A stretch of DNA of 64,000 nt from Gracilaria gracilis (taxonomy: Eukaryota; Rhodophyta; Florideophyceae; Gracilariales; Gracilariaceae): NCBI GenBank assembly GCA_030374805.1, contig JARGSG010000223.1:124001-188000 (forward strand). The letters run 5' to 3'. A program made the position numbers and the translations under genes. Below the pieces are notes generated by a model. The model was not told where the DNA came from. It ran no database searches and saw only the letters and a list, made by a program, of their open reading frames with translations. Positions 45,326-56,842 of this stretch are shown here, one piece after another (the stretch's first letter is position 1; every line of letters begins with the position of its first letter).

Positions 45326-46963
45326 GTATCAAAACCGTCCATCAAGGCGAAGTGACTACTCTTCCTACATCACTTATGGATTCTAGTTACTGAGCACAAT
45401 TCACAAGTAAAACATAATACCAACGACCGAAGAGCAAGGTCTGTAGGCACGATTTCTCTGAAAAATTGGTCTCTTCTCTGGCACTATCTTGCAGAGCTGG
45501 AGAGGTATTGCAACATTCAAAACATGTAAACAATTTCATGTATGATATTCAAAACACACACAGCTTTACCAGCTTCAAGCTGGGAGGTCATTCTCTGTTC
45601 ACACCAGTAAACTTCAAACCCAAGTGTCATGTAAAAACCCGGTTGGACAAAAGATAATGTACCTCTGTGGGGAAAAAGAAAAGGGTTTTGAACCACAAAA
45701 CATCATAACCAATAACTCAAACATTGAAAAATGTAACAAAAAAAAAAAAAAAAAAGCAGAACAGAACAAAGTAGTTAGGGTAGTCAGTAGATCCCAACAA
45801 TTCTTCTTAGAACGAGTTACTATGCATCAAGCTGAATTCTCTTCACTTTTGGGAGAGACGTCCACTCTCTCAGTATGTCAGCGATCTGTTGACTTCTTTG
45901 CATTTTGTGCTGCTTAACAATTTGACCTTTCTACAAGTCCCGCACATGGTGCGTCTTCAAATCGACGTGCTTGTTTCGACCAGATATCTTTCGACTCGTG
46001 GTCAAAGATATATCACCCAAGCTATGATTCATGATCTTCATGTCCTCGAACCATAGATTCTCGCCCCAAGGCTGGATGTGTGCGAATTCAAGATAAATCT
46101 TCCGTATCCGCGAAAGATCTTTCGCGCAAGTAGGAAGAGTGATATACTCTGCCTCTGCCGAAGAGAGCGCAATAACCATTTGACGCTTCGATTTCCACAT
46201 AACAGGTGCGTCTTTGGCGACTATAACGTACCCCGTTGTAGACTTACGAGTCTCAATACATACCGCCTTTCGGCCTCAGTGTACGTACAGAGTGAGGCAG
46301 GAAAGATGAGACGATTGGCTGGGTAGTGAAGTCCATATTCCATGGTGCCAGCCAAGTACCTAAATAATCGTTCGAGAAGCGATAAGTGCCGTTCACATGG
46401 GTTATGTGAATTCTTTGGGGGCGCCGAAATAAGAAAGAAAAGGTCAGAACGGGTAGATGTAGAAATATTAAGTAATGTACCAATCCGAGATCTGTACTTT
46501 TCATGATCATCTGTCGAAAGAACGCCGTCTTGTTCACCAGATGGCAGTACATTTGGATCCGTAGGGAAAGAAGATCCAGCTGCATTGCACTGTTGCATAC
46601 CGAACTTCTTGAGAACTTGTAGTGCATATCCATATTGATTGACTTTAACTCCGGAAAGAGATCGCTAAATGTTCCAACCTATGGATGACTTTAGATCCCC
46701 ATAGAGCTTCACATCAAACGTTGCAGACGGATTTTGTTTGAAGTCATTTATTAGTTTGCCATTGTTGGCAACAAATGCGGGGTCGTCGACTATAACAGTC
46801 AAGGTCAGGAAGTTGTCCTGCTCGCGGAACATGAAGACGCGAGAGTCGAAAGCTGATGTCACAAAGTTCCATGACAGCAGAGATTCAGAAAAGAGGAAGC
46901 TTCATATTATTCCAGCCTGGACGGCGCCGTAGATAGAATTATGTAGTTTGCAGACATGGCCTG
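45326..46963 (-). pseudogene. Truncated second copia element: RT-RNase H and 3' UTR
   Basis: On the minus strand it runs from the RT domain (starting at HVCKL, 46963) through VIVDDPAFVANN, FKQNPSATFDVKLYGDLKSS and RNase H (SSAEAEYITL, KHVDLKTHHVRDL) to the 3' UTR and the first few bases of an LTR (TTTGATAC). It is about 85 % identical to the complete element by eye. A stop at 46665 and frame changes near 46230 break it. Gag, protease, integrase and the 5' LTR are missing. The 3' UTR has an expanded A/T run (45739-45756). The start lies only 16 bp from the end of giant-element copy 3. Confidence 0.88.
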
Positions 46964-46979
46964 GCATCTCTACGTCGGT

Positions 46980-47220
46980 GTTATCGGAATTCTAGTTTTG
47001 GTGTCAAAAACGACCGAATAAAAATAATCGAAAACCCAGTAAATTTATCCAAATTTGAATGTGATGTTTTTCCGAAAATATTTCTGCATTTCCACTTGTG
47101 CTAGTTTGGGTGCAAAGAATCAATCACGATTAGTTCCATCATTGCTAGTTTGGATGGAAGACAAACTAGCATGTTACTTCCGTTCATGCTAGTTTCCGAA
47201 CACAATGTGAGTGTGTAAGT
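46980..47220 (+). repeat. Left TIR and subterminal motif array of copy 3
   Basis: Five copies of a CTAGTTT core (either strand) occur at about 46992, 47101, 47147, 47164 and 47190, several in the longer form TGCTAGTTTGG. Similar arrays occur at the ends of copies 1 and 2. Such arrays are typical binding sites of transposon-encoded proteins in CACTA-like elements. Confidence 0.7.
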
Positions 47221-47537
47221 GCCATATATTTAAAACTTTGCGGCGCCAAGTAGAGATATATACATCTCCGAATAGGAATTTATATACATAGATATCCACT
47301 TATAAAATACGATTTGAAGAATACAAACCCTTTGAATAGGAACTCTCTATAGAGATGCAGCACATCTGTTCAACAACTCTCATATCAGATATCGGCCATT
47401 TATTCTCTCACTTTTGAAACGCCTTCGCATCACGTGCCATATCCCTATCACTCCTTCCCACCCTCCGTGCGCCATATTACGCTCCCTAACACTACGTAAC
47501 GACTTCTCCCCCAAACACCCCCACACCGCTCACCGCC

Positions 47538-50500
47538 ATGCCTTATTGCTGCTTTCAAGGCTGCTCCTTCTTCCCTCGCACCATCCCCGCCATTCAAAAG
47601 CACCAATGAAGATACCCCAATCATCTAACGGCCAACAAGCGTTTTCTATTCCCCGGCGGCAACGTCCCTCACCTCCCCCCGAGCACAAAGCGTCACAAGT
47701 CCACCCCAACTCCCACCACCACCAACTCCTCCTCTCTCCAATCGCCATTTCGATAACGTGCCCATCGCCGACGACGACTCCTACCACCAGCAACGGCTTT
47801 TCTTCTCCGTCTACACCCAAGACGCCTACCATATCGTAGGCAACCCCGTCTGCTACCTCTCTCCCTCCTCACCTCCTCCACAGCCCTCCTCCTTCCCTCT
47901 CCGCAACAACCCTCACTTCGAACGAATAGTCCTCTACATCTGTTCCATCGCTTCTACACTCGGCCACCGCAAGGCAAACAAACTCATCTCTCTTTTCCAC
48001 GACCCCCCGTTCTTCAAATCAGCCTTCCAAAACGCCGCCTCCTGCGCCTTCCAGTCTCTCAAACTTCAAAAAGACCTCTTCCAACACCGGATCGCCAACA
48101 TCGGTCTCACTCCCACCACCCTCCACGACCCACAGCACCTCTTCACGGCCACCATCTTTCTAAAGGATGCTATCCAAGACCTTAAAAGACAACTCTCCCT
48201 CGCACACTCCTACAAAACCTTCTTCCACCACGTCTCCTATACAACCTCCTCCGGCTTTCCCGCTTTCGCCCACCTCATGGCTTCTTCCCTCGGAAAAGAA
48301 GCTGTCGCCATCATGCAGTCTTCCAGTAACTCTTGCATCTGGCACACCCCTGAGCACACCGGTATTGACTCTTTCATCGGCTTTGTCTAAGTATACTCTG
48401 ACAAGTCCTCCACCTGCCTCAAATCTTCTTCCATCACCTCCTGCCCCCTTCAAATCACCCTCCTCAACTTCTCCGACTCGTTTCGTTGCAAGTATATCAC
48501 AGAAAACCTCACCTTTCTCGGATACCTTCCAACCTCTTTCAATCTCGCCACCCCCTCTCAAGACTTCAATATCATCCCCGAAACCTCGTTCAGCATCTCC
48601 CGCTCTACCAAAATGCAACTCATCCAGCGCGCCATCTCCAACCTCCTGGACCCTCTTCTCTCCTCCGGCCTCACCGGCTTCCCGTTCTGTTACGCTAATT
48701 ACGTGCTCCGCCATTGTCACCCAATCATCGCCAGCTAATGCGCAGACATCCCAGAAGCAAAGGAAATTCCCGCCATCTCCCACGGCACCCGTCCCCAGCA
48801 TCCATTCCACCGATGTATCTTCCCAAGCTCCGACCTCCACCCACACATTCCAGAGATTCTCACTGCCCGCAAATCACACTCTATCCTTCTTCAAGATGCT
48901 GAAAAGGCCCTCTTTGCGAAAAAGCCCAGAATCGCCGGAAACACCAAGAAAAAGGCCGTTGAAGCATTCCAATACCTTTTCTTTGCAAAATACTCTTCCA
49001 TCTTCGAGTCTTAACCTCTCCTCCACATCGTCTCTGTCCTCTCCCAATACAACACCTTCCCCTTCGAACCACTACATAACTTCCACCTCGGCATCTCCAA
49101 GCTCATCAAGCTCGCAGCCATCGAGAGACTCAAGTCAGAATCACTCTTCACTACCCCTCGTTCCTCCAAGTCCCGTAGTTCCCTCAACTTCGTCCCCTCC
49201 TCCATCCTCAAAAACGCGAACACCATCCTCGCCGCCATCGAAAAGCACTCCCCAGCCACAGGACTCTACATCGACTTTCCCTCCTCCGACAACGGTCAGA
49301 CCCTTAATGGTATCTTCACCTCCGACGGCCTACGTGGTATGCTCGAAGCAGAAGAGTACCTCTCACTCGACATAGTCTTCCCCTTCACCGGCGCCTTCTT
49401 CAACCGCTGTTGTGACGAGGTCGATGCAGCTCCCATCACTTCCGTTCTCACTAAGTACTCCAATCTTCTCCTCTTCTCTATGAGATACGACACCTCCGCA
49501 GAATGGACTGACTCTCTCCTCACCGACCTACAATTCCAAATCCACTCCTTCAAGCGCACAGACGTACTCGTCCTCGGCCCCCAACACACTTACAGCCGTG
49601 GCACCCTCAATTTCAATCTCCTCGACCACATCATCGAGGGAATTTGCCGCTTCGGAGACCTCCACTTCAACGATGTCGGCATATTCGAACACGCTCATTC
49701 CTTCTTCAATTCACACTACTCCAAACCTTCAAAGCGCAGGTCCACTGCCCATGAAGAAACCATTCGCGCCATCTTTCATTCCAACGCCACCAAAGATTGG
49801 AACCCCCTTTCCACCAACCTCTCCATCACTTCCTACGCTTTTGCCCTCGCCTCTCCCATCCGACCATGCCAACCCGGTTTGGCCCGTGATGCAAACCTCA
49901 TCTCATCTGCTGATATCATTACCGCTCACAAATTTCTCCACTGTAATCCTAATCTCAATCCCAAATCTCTCCAGGACCCCCTCCTTACTGACAATCTCTC
50001 CATTCTCCAGCAGATTGGAACACAAGCCGTCCCTTCATTCATCACCCTTTCTTTCGAAGTCCCAGAACTCTCAGAGAACTCTCCTACTCTCCATCGCTCC
50101 CGAATCACTGTAATTAACTCTGGTTACGTCGCCGGCGGTTGTGTCCCATCACTCGACCGCTACATTGAAAAGCGGAACGAGCTCGCGCTTCAGGATCTTC
50201 CAGTTCCTCTCAGCCAACGAATACTTGGCGCTCCGTCCTCCGGTCCTTCGAAATCTCCAAAGTTCTCTCATGTCCTCGTCGCCGGCATCAGCTCCTCCAA
50301 CTCCACCCCCATCGTCTGGGTCTGCAAACTCCTCTCCCTTCTTCGCTTCACCCTTCCTTCTTCCTCCCCATCTCTTAAAGAGTTCGCCTTCGTACAGTTC
50401 ATTGAGCGCGTCCCACAAAGCGACGAAGTCGATGTCACCCTCAACTGCGTATGCCTCCGACGGGCAACAGACGACAAACATAACCACACCGCCCATCTAG

Positions 50501-50727
50501 TTCCCATCTCCACCCACTCCACATCCGACAACTTTTCTTCATGGTTTGGACTCATCCCTTTCTCTTCTATCCTTGGCTCCTTTCGTGTTCTCCTCCAGAA
50601 CTACCCCGCAACCCCCTTCACTTCCCGCTTCCACTCGCGTTTCCATAGATTCTACCTCAACAGATTCTACCGGGACCCCACCTCCAGGCCCTGCCTCCCA
50701 CCCCCGCATAGCACTCATTCCATATGA
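47538..50727 (+). pseudogene. Transposase-like protein (copy 3), many stops
   Basis: The ATG at 47538 opens the finger CFQGCSFFPRTIPAIQKHQ; a TGA (47607) and shifts follow. One frame runs 47758-48390 (NVPIADDDSYHQQRLFFSVY), the next carries CADIPEAKEIPAISHG and HRCIFPSSDL, and the long C-terminal frame 49339-50727 (462 codons) has LLDHIIEGICRFGDLHFNDV, FEHAHSFFNSHYSKPS, SPKFSHVLVAGISSSNS and WVCKLLSLLRF. Stops also occur at 48388 and 49012. The architecture is as in copy 1. Confidence 0.55.
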
Positions 50728-50879
50728 TTTTCATAAACCAATCACTACCACCCTCTTCCACAGGAAAGATTAGAGATAGGTATGGGATGAAGAAAATATA
50801 CCACCTCTTCATCATCCCACAGCTATCTCCACTCCTACCACTCTTATTCACCCTACCATCTCCCCTCTCCTCCTTTTGC

Positions 50880-52535
50880 CACATCCGTACCCTCTCCCCG
50901 GTGCCCAACCAAACGACTGAAACTGAATTCCCCTGGTCTGCACGCTGCTATGTAGCAATCAAGAACCACTCCAAGTCTCCGCGTAAAATTCGCCATAAAG
51001 TATTCCTCCCTCACCGCTAGATATACCTTCTTCCTCGATGGAATCTACGCCCAACCGTCGCAGTTCTCTACGGATTTCTGCACACACACTTCGGACCCCC
51101 CTCTAAAAACCCATCGTTCTCAAACTCTTCGCCGTGCTCGTCCCCCACCAATTCCCATGCCACCTTCAATATACGCTCCACTGACCTCGGCAGATACCTC
51201 CCATACAATGTGGAAAACAAGAGCTGCCTCTGTCTTCCCCGTCCCACAACCTCGTTCATCGTCTTCACAACACACCCAATCCACGCATCAAGTCTGGCGA
51301 GGTGCATCCCCGTCCCATCCACGTAATGGGTTTCCCCCTTAAATTTGGTCTCCACTGCGTATCTCATGTACTCTTCCAACACTTTTACCGCTATTCCTTT
51401 CTTAAAATGCTTGTATTCATCTTCACAGCTCCACGGTGGAATATGCACAGTTGCCCCAGAATATTCAAGATCTTGGAAACGGCTCATTTTCCACGCACAC
51501 AACTTGTTCATCCCATCTTTTTCACTTCCCATAAGCTTTTAGCGAACCTCGTCCATCTGCTTACCATTTTTACGTCGTATCCCTCTCCCGTCGGCGTATT
51601 TTCGTCGCTTACCTCGCCCTTTCTCCACAACTTCAACACCGCCCAATCCATGAACTACACTCCCTATTTTTCTCTCACTACCCTCCCCTGTTTCACGTTC
51701 CGCCATAGGCCGCAAACGCCGCACTTCTTCTTTCTCTCGGTTTGCATTCTCTTGCTCAAAACCAATTCTTTCCTTCTCTGGCATTTTATTTGGTGTTACA
51801 ACAACCAAACTCTCCACTCCTCGCGTCCTTATCGGGTTAACACATCTCACTCTCTCCCTTTCTCCTTCCACCTCTTCGTGTACCCCAGCCTTAGGCACTT
51901 CATCACCGTTCGTTACATTTCTTTCTGGAAGACCCCCACTACCTAATATGTTACTTCTCTTTGCTATCGTCCTTCTCTCCACACTCGTACGAAGCTCTTT
52001 ACCCTTCACTATCATATCCCCCGCTATCGCTCTTCTTTAAAGCTTGCGCAGTCTCTGCGCTTCTTCTACGACCATCTCTCTCCCGACCATCGCACAGAAC
52101 CTTCTTCTCCTTACATCGCTGCGGTCCCATGATTTTCTTGGCACTAACTTTTTGTTCTCGTGCGTTCGCAACAGGTTTCGTTACCACAATGCTTACCGTT
52201 CGCTGCTGTCACTGCGTTCGCTGCGTTCGCTGCGTTCGCTCCGATGTTTCGCCCTCGACGCTACTTGCCGCACAGTCGCCCATCGCAGCACCGTCGCTTC
52301 TCGTCTCATCGTCGCCCCTAGCCACACCGTCACTCCTCGCCGCACCGTGTCTCCTCGCCGCACCGTCGCCCCTCGCCCCACCCTTCCTCTTTTTCCAACG
52401 TAAACCACTCCGAGGCGCATGCGTACTACGAGCGGAGCGAAATTCGTCACTTACCGTTTCGCCACGCCTTCGGCTTTTTGACGCGCGACCGCTAACCTCT
52501 TCGGCATTCAAGCCCCTCGTCTTACGTTTACCCAT
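50880..52535 (-). pseudogene. ORF A (copy 3), with an internal deletion
   Basis: The minus-strand ATG at 52535 (MGKRKTRG) starts the basic repeat-rich region. A frame runs on to about 51540 (KRSNILGSGG, VTPNKMPEKERIGFEQENAN), then joins directly to the C-terminal half (GSEKDGMNKLCAWKMSRFQD, 51532) and the TATVG-type end. Compared with copy 2, about 1.1 kb (36040-37135) is absent. Copy 3 shows CAWKMS where copy 2 has a stop, so that stop is secondary. Function unknown. Confidence 0.5.
52212..52238. repeat. Three tandem copies of CTGCGTTCG in ORF A
   Basis: A 9 bp unit encodes ERS/ERT-type tripeptides on the minus strand. Just beyond (52280-52385) lie further 15-18 bp tandem units around CGCACCGTC encoding DGAAR-like repeats. 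Copy 2 has a shorter version at 35350-35400, so the array length varies between copies. Confidence 0.7.
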
Positions 52536-53033
52536 ATACAATCCGAACGGTTCCTCTCGGTTGACGCTGGATTCACGACGTGTTAGCCGCTGAGAGTGAC
52601 CGAAGGTCACTGGAATCGGAACTGCTCTGCTCTCGACTTGTTTGGCGCTCGTCGTAATCAAACGACACCGATCGAATGCACACCCCCAATTTAGAGTGGA
52701 GTGTTGCACGAATCACCGAGTTCGGTTTTAATTCCCCGATTCCGAAACCGAAAAATTGACACCGAAATCTCCATTTCTGAACTAGAAAGTTCTCATAATG
52801 TTAAAAACCGTACACCATCATATTCGATGCTCTTCGCTACCTATTATGTATCTACGTACTTCCACCTTGCAGTTCTGCCAAAGTTTTTATTTTCTATTTC
52901 GTGCTCAATGGTGAAGTTGGAATGCAATAAGTGCCACTTCTTTATGTAGGTTTAGGGGGTTAATTTATATGTAGGTAGTTTACTACAAGTTCTAAACGAT
53001 TACTATAATAGGATTTGCCGATGTACCTTTGCT

Positions 53034-53765
53034 CTAATATACTCTATAATCTGCAAACAACACCTCTCCCAATTCCAGTTTCCGAACTTCTCGCACCGCA
53101 AGCATTTGGTATTCTCGTAGTTGATGCGGGGTGCGTCCTGTACTTGGAGTTCGAATGACCCGCACATTTTCAGTTCTTCGTTTCGTCACATCATCCGCAA
53201 CTACATCAATGTCCTCATCAACTTCCATATATTTTGGGATTGTTAATCCTTCCACCCAATGAAAAAGGAGGGGGGACAATCCATACAAGTATTATATTTA
53301 CTTCTTATCTTCTTTCTGGGATGTTATGGAATGCATCGCCACGGACGTTAAAATCCATCGCATACTTCCGAAAGCGTTCGAAGGTGGCTCCCAATAACCC
53401 TCCACCACATTTCTTGTGTACCTCTTTTCTCTTCGCTAGTTCATGATACACCAGTGTTCCATAAAAGTATATATCTCTTCATTTTCCATGAATCGGCGTG
53501 TAGTGAAAACCCGCACTCCGGCGCCAGGGTGATGAATTGTCGAATTCCCGATACGAAAACCACACATAGTCGCTTCCAGTGCCAACATGGCATTCCAATC
53601 GAGAAGCCCCATCTTCCCTTGCAAATTTTTAAGCCATGCGTGAAGGGCTTTACGCCTACCCATCGTGACCAAGCTCTCATCCCGCCACATTGACGCAAGA
53701 AAGTCCAAAATATATGTAGGAAACTTTTGACACTGAAGATAGCCGGATGGAGCCTTCCATGATCT
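53034..53765 (-). pseudogene. SET-like protein (copy 3)
   Basis: The frame follows the methyltransferase TAG (53766-53768) without changing: QKFPTYILDFLASMWRDESL, then KMGLLDWNAMLALEATM, and GVRVFTTRRFMENEEI as the SET-like start, to a stop at 53436. The rest, 53435-53034, needs shifts and ends REYQMLAVREVRKLELGEVL, then FADYRVY, closely like a SET C-terminus (AxRxIxxGEELFxDYxxxY). An extra 15-codon piece (RVIRTPSTGRTPHQ) precedes this end and is absent from copy 2. No NHSC motif is visible. Confidence 0.5.
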
Positions 53766-55944
53766 CTATTGGCGGACATTCCACTTCGGAAATAAGTTTA
53801 ACACCCAAATCATAGCATTCCGAACTTCCTGCGTTACCTGGATATCCGTCTCATTTTTCCCCACGCACAATGCGAATTGAATAATTGCAGCGTGCCTAGC
53901 ATGGGCAAAGCTGTCAGGGTAGCTCCCACCTTCCTTCTTTCTCTTCCACTGAAGAGTCTCCTTATTGCACATGGAGAGTACCTGGTCACTGACACTGTGG
54001 TACCCCGGTTACCTCGACTGCCCGAAGTTGATTTTCTCATAGTTCACCATCACATGCTGTTGCGCGTAGCTAAGATCATTTCGAACTCCATGTGCAGCAT
54101 ACTCCATTGCAGAGAAAAGGGAGCACGACCCACGTCCACGGTTACGCATCGGGTTGCCTTGCGACCGTACAAAGTGCATTGGGACTGGATCCACAACAAA
54201 GGAACGCCTTGGTACTCCGTTTTCTTCATTTGCTCCAATGGCAGGAAGTACATCTCTCAATTCCTGGACCTACTCGAGAGCACTGAAGATAACGAAATGG
54301 CCCCCAGGACGTAGCCGTTTTGATAGAAGCTTTACTGCCTTCTTCATGTTCTGAGGGCTCAGTATATTGTACCAGCTGTTGCTTAGGTTCTTGTTTTTTC
54401 GGATATTGTATGGAGGATCCATGAGAACCAGTTGAACTTTTCCTAACGTAGACACGCCATCTCTATCCAACGTCTCGTCTATCTCTGCCATATCTTCAAA
54501 TCCGCAATTGTACAAGCAAAAGTACTTCTCCATCTCCTCCTCACAACTTCGGAAAGCCATTTTATGATCCAACGACGCAATGGATGGTGGGGGTATTACG
54601 CCTACCCCGGACGCTTCGTCACCAGTACTTTATTTTCCAATGTCGGCCACTATGTTGGTATCACCATCTCCTTCTTCGCCTCTCCCCTCCTTCGGTTCCG
54701 TTGGTTTCCCAATTTCCTCCACCTCCTCTACATCATCTTCAATATGTATGGCAGGTTCTGGTTTGGATATCGGCGTTACCTTCATACCAGAGACGTTCAC
54801 TGATTCTTTCATTTTCAACGGGCTTATGGCCTCCATGACGGAGGACACAAGCGAATTCGAGAAACTATCGAATCTCTGAGCAAACGCCGGTGATGGGTCT
54901 CTAGTAAACGTCTTCAGACCTCTCCATCGTCCTGGTTCAGAAATTTAGTAGAACTGCTCATTCCGAATAACCTTGTTGAGGTCCGAAATGAACTCCTTCG
55001 CAAGCATTTTGGGGGCAGCATCGATGTCTTACGGTAAATTTTATGCCCACGGGATGACCTCTGTTCCAATAACATTTTTACCTTTACTTGGTAGCAAGCG
55101 ATGATCTTTATACCGGTGGAAAAACCTCTCTGCCCTCTTCTCAATCGCTTGAAATTGCATTTCGTCGGACGTTACTTGGATGAATGGAAGAACCATGAAG
55201 TTTATGGTAATGAACACCAGAAATTGAGAAAAACAATCACATGCCTTCGTTATGAGCTGCACACCAAAGCCAACACGCTGAGCTTGGAGTTTGTTGGATA
55301 TTTGGACATTCACAAAGGTGTGGGATATCCCTTGTCTCCTCTTTTCCTCTTCTAGCCTACAACTCTTTTTTCCATGGAAACTTTCTGAGTGAGCGAGAGA
55401 AAAAGAATCATTTGGAAATGTGTGGCAACGGTTGTGGCGAACGGGGGAACCATCCGTCCCACTCGCTTAGGAGGTATAGTCATGGACTTGAAAAATTCGG
55501 TCAAAGTCACGTTCTTCGGTATTCCTTTAAAGTTTACCTCGGTATAGGCATTCCAGAAGTCCCTTACCCACCAGTCCCTATCACCGTCTAAGATGTACAA
55601 TAACCTCGTTGAGAGGCATAGCTGACGAGAAGACCACTTCAGAGATACGAACCGTAGTTCACTGTCAGTAAACGTCTGATGTCCTGGCCGAGAAGAATAT
55701 AGAAGTAATTCTTTGCCAGCGGTAGGACGATGCGATTCTTGATAACGTAATCAACGAACTCGCTGTGTCCCAACTTTCTTGGCCGGTCTTCATCTTGCAT
55801 TGTCGATGCGTAATGATCGCGGATTGCGAGGCATACTGTGTCAAGCTCATCTGCGGAGCTACACAGTTTCCCAACATTCATATCGGAGCTTGAGGATGCG
55901 GGTGACGTAGACCTTGATGAACTGTGTGGAACCATTTTATGCAT
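53766..55944 (-). pseudogene. DNA amino-methyltransferase (copy 3), full-length but broken
   Basis: The ATG at 55944 (MHKMVPHS) begins a Ser-rich leader and an N-terminal domain absent from copy 2: LDTVCLAIRDHYASTMQDED, then FVDYVIKNRIVLPLAKNYFY. After a shift come YILDGDRDWWVRDFWNAYTE and FKSMTIPPKRVGRMVPPFA, and then the segment shared with copy 2 (KEFISDLNKVIRNEQFY). The catalytic motif is DPPY (LMDPPYNIRKN, 54430-54400), followed by RLRPGGHFVIFSALE and, after frame breaks near 54270 and 54010, the segments IDPVPMHFVRSQ and QEVRNAMIWVLNLFPKWNVR. The SAM-motif region (DLFAA… in copy 2) appears deleted between 53970 and 53920. Product inactive. Confidence 0.75.
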
Positions 55945-56842
55945 GCGCGGGAAGGGGATGCGTTCATGGGTTATGATTCGAATTTTCTGAGCAGACGGGA
56001 GATGGCAGCGGACGGGAGAGGGTAGCAGAGAAAAGAAGGCAGCGCACGGGAGACTGCAGTGGGCGCGGGATAACTGCCGATAAGATGTCGGAGTGCGCAG
56101 GAGACGGGACTGGGCGGGAGAGGATAGCACCTATACAACACGAAAAAGGGTTTTTTAACATGACAGGTAGATGTGCACGATATTTTAGATGCACGTGAAG
56201 CCGTGAAGAGGTGTCAGGGAAAGCGTATACAATCGAAAGATACGGAACTTGGTGAATGAAAACATATACGCGAATTTATAAGGAACGACTGGTAGGACAG
56301 CTGACTGGGGTGGCGTGGCGCTTTATCATGCACTGATGAAACCCCATGAGCCTTTGGTCCGGTGTCCCAATGCGCAGTGAGTGATGAAGCTGGGGGTGGC
56401 ACACGTGGCACCGCGAACGTGCCGTAAGCGGTGAAATTCGCCCGCTGTCAACGTGCTGTTTGTGATGAAACTGGGGTGATGACATACGTGGCACCGCCAA
56501 CGTACCGATGAAAGCGGACCGGGGTGTCGTAATGCTTCATCGGTGCACCGATGAAGCGCCACGACACCCCGGTTCGCTGTCCCAGAGTGAAATTAGTGCG
56601 CCACAAATTTTACTTATTTCTTTATTGCTCAAACATTGTTGCACAAGTGTACTATAGATATTAGTAGCGTTAGTAGCTTCATGTATATTTCTAGACGTCC
56701 CGCGAGTACGCTATAAAAGTTTTAAATAGGCACAGTGTATAGTCTAAACTAATATTGAGCGGACGCGCATCCGTGATGAAGTAGACGGAAAGGAACGGGA
56801 GTGAAAGTTACAACTAGCTAACCGATCTCGCGTGTAACCGCG
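55945..56842. promoter_or_regulatory. Divergent intergenic region between methyltransferase and ParB-like genes
   Basis: About 0.9 kb separates the two divergently read genes. It contains a purine-rich stretch of imperfect GGGAGA(N)-type repeats (55985-56130). Two direct copies of a unit around TACGTGGCACCGC lie at 56383-56424 and 56465-56508. A long imperfect palindrome occupies 56514-56577. No ORF is convincing. A shared promoter or replication-related role is inferred from position only. Confidence 0.45.
56514..56577. repeat. Long imperfect palindrome (arms about 32 bp)
   Basis: CCGGGGTGTCGT…GCTTCATCGGTG is followed directly by CACCGATGAAGC…ACGACACCCCGG, with a 3 bp mismatch block in each arm. 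The centre is at 56545/56546. Confidence 0.85.

Noticed and set aside
45739-45756. Run of 18 A as a LINE/SINE poly-A tail
   Set aside because: It lies inside the copia 3' UTR, at a T-rich site that also exists in the complete element, so it is a local expansion.
52196-52400. CRISPR-like or satellite array
   Set aside because: Short 9-18 bp tandem units without spacers, within a coding frame; they are protein-coding minisatellites.
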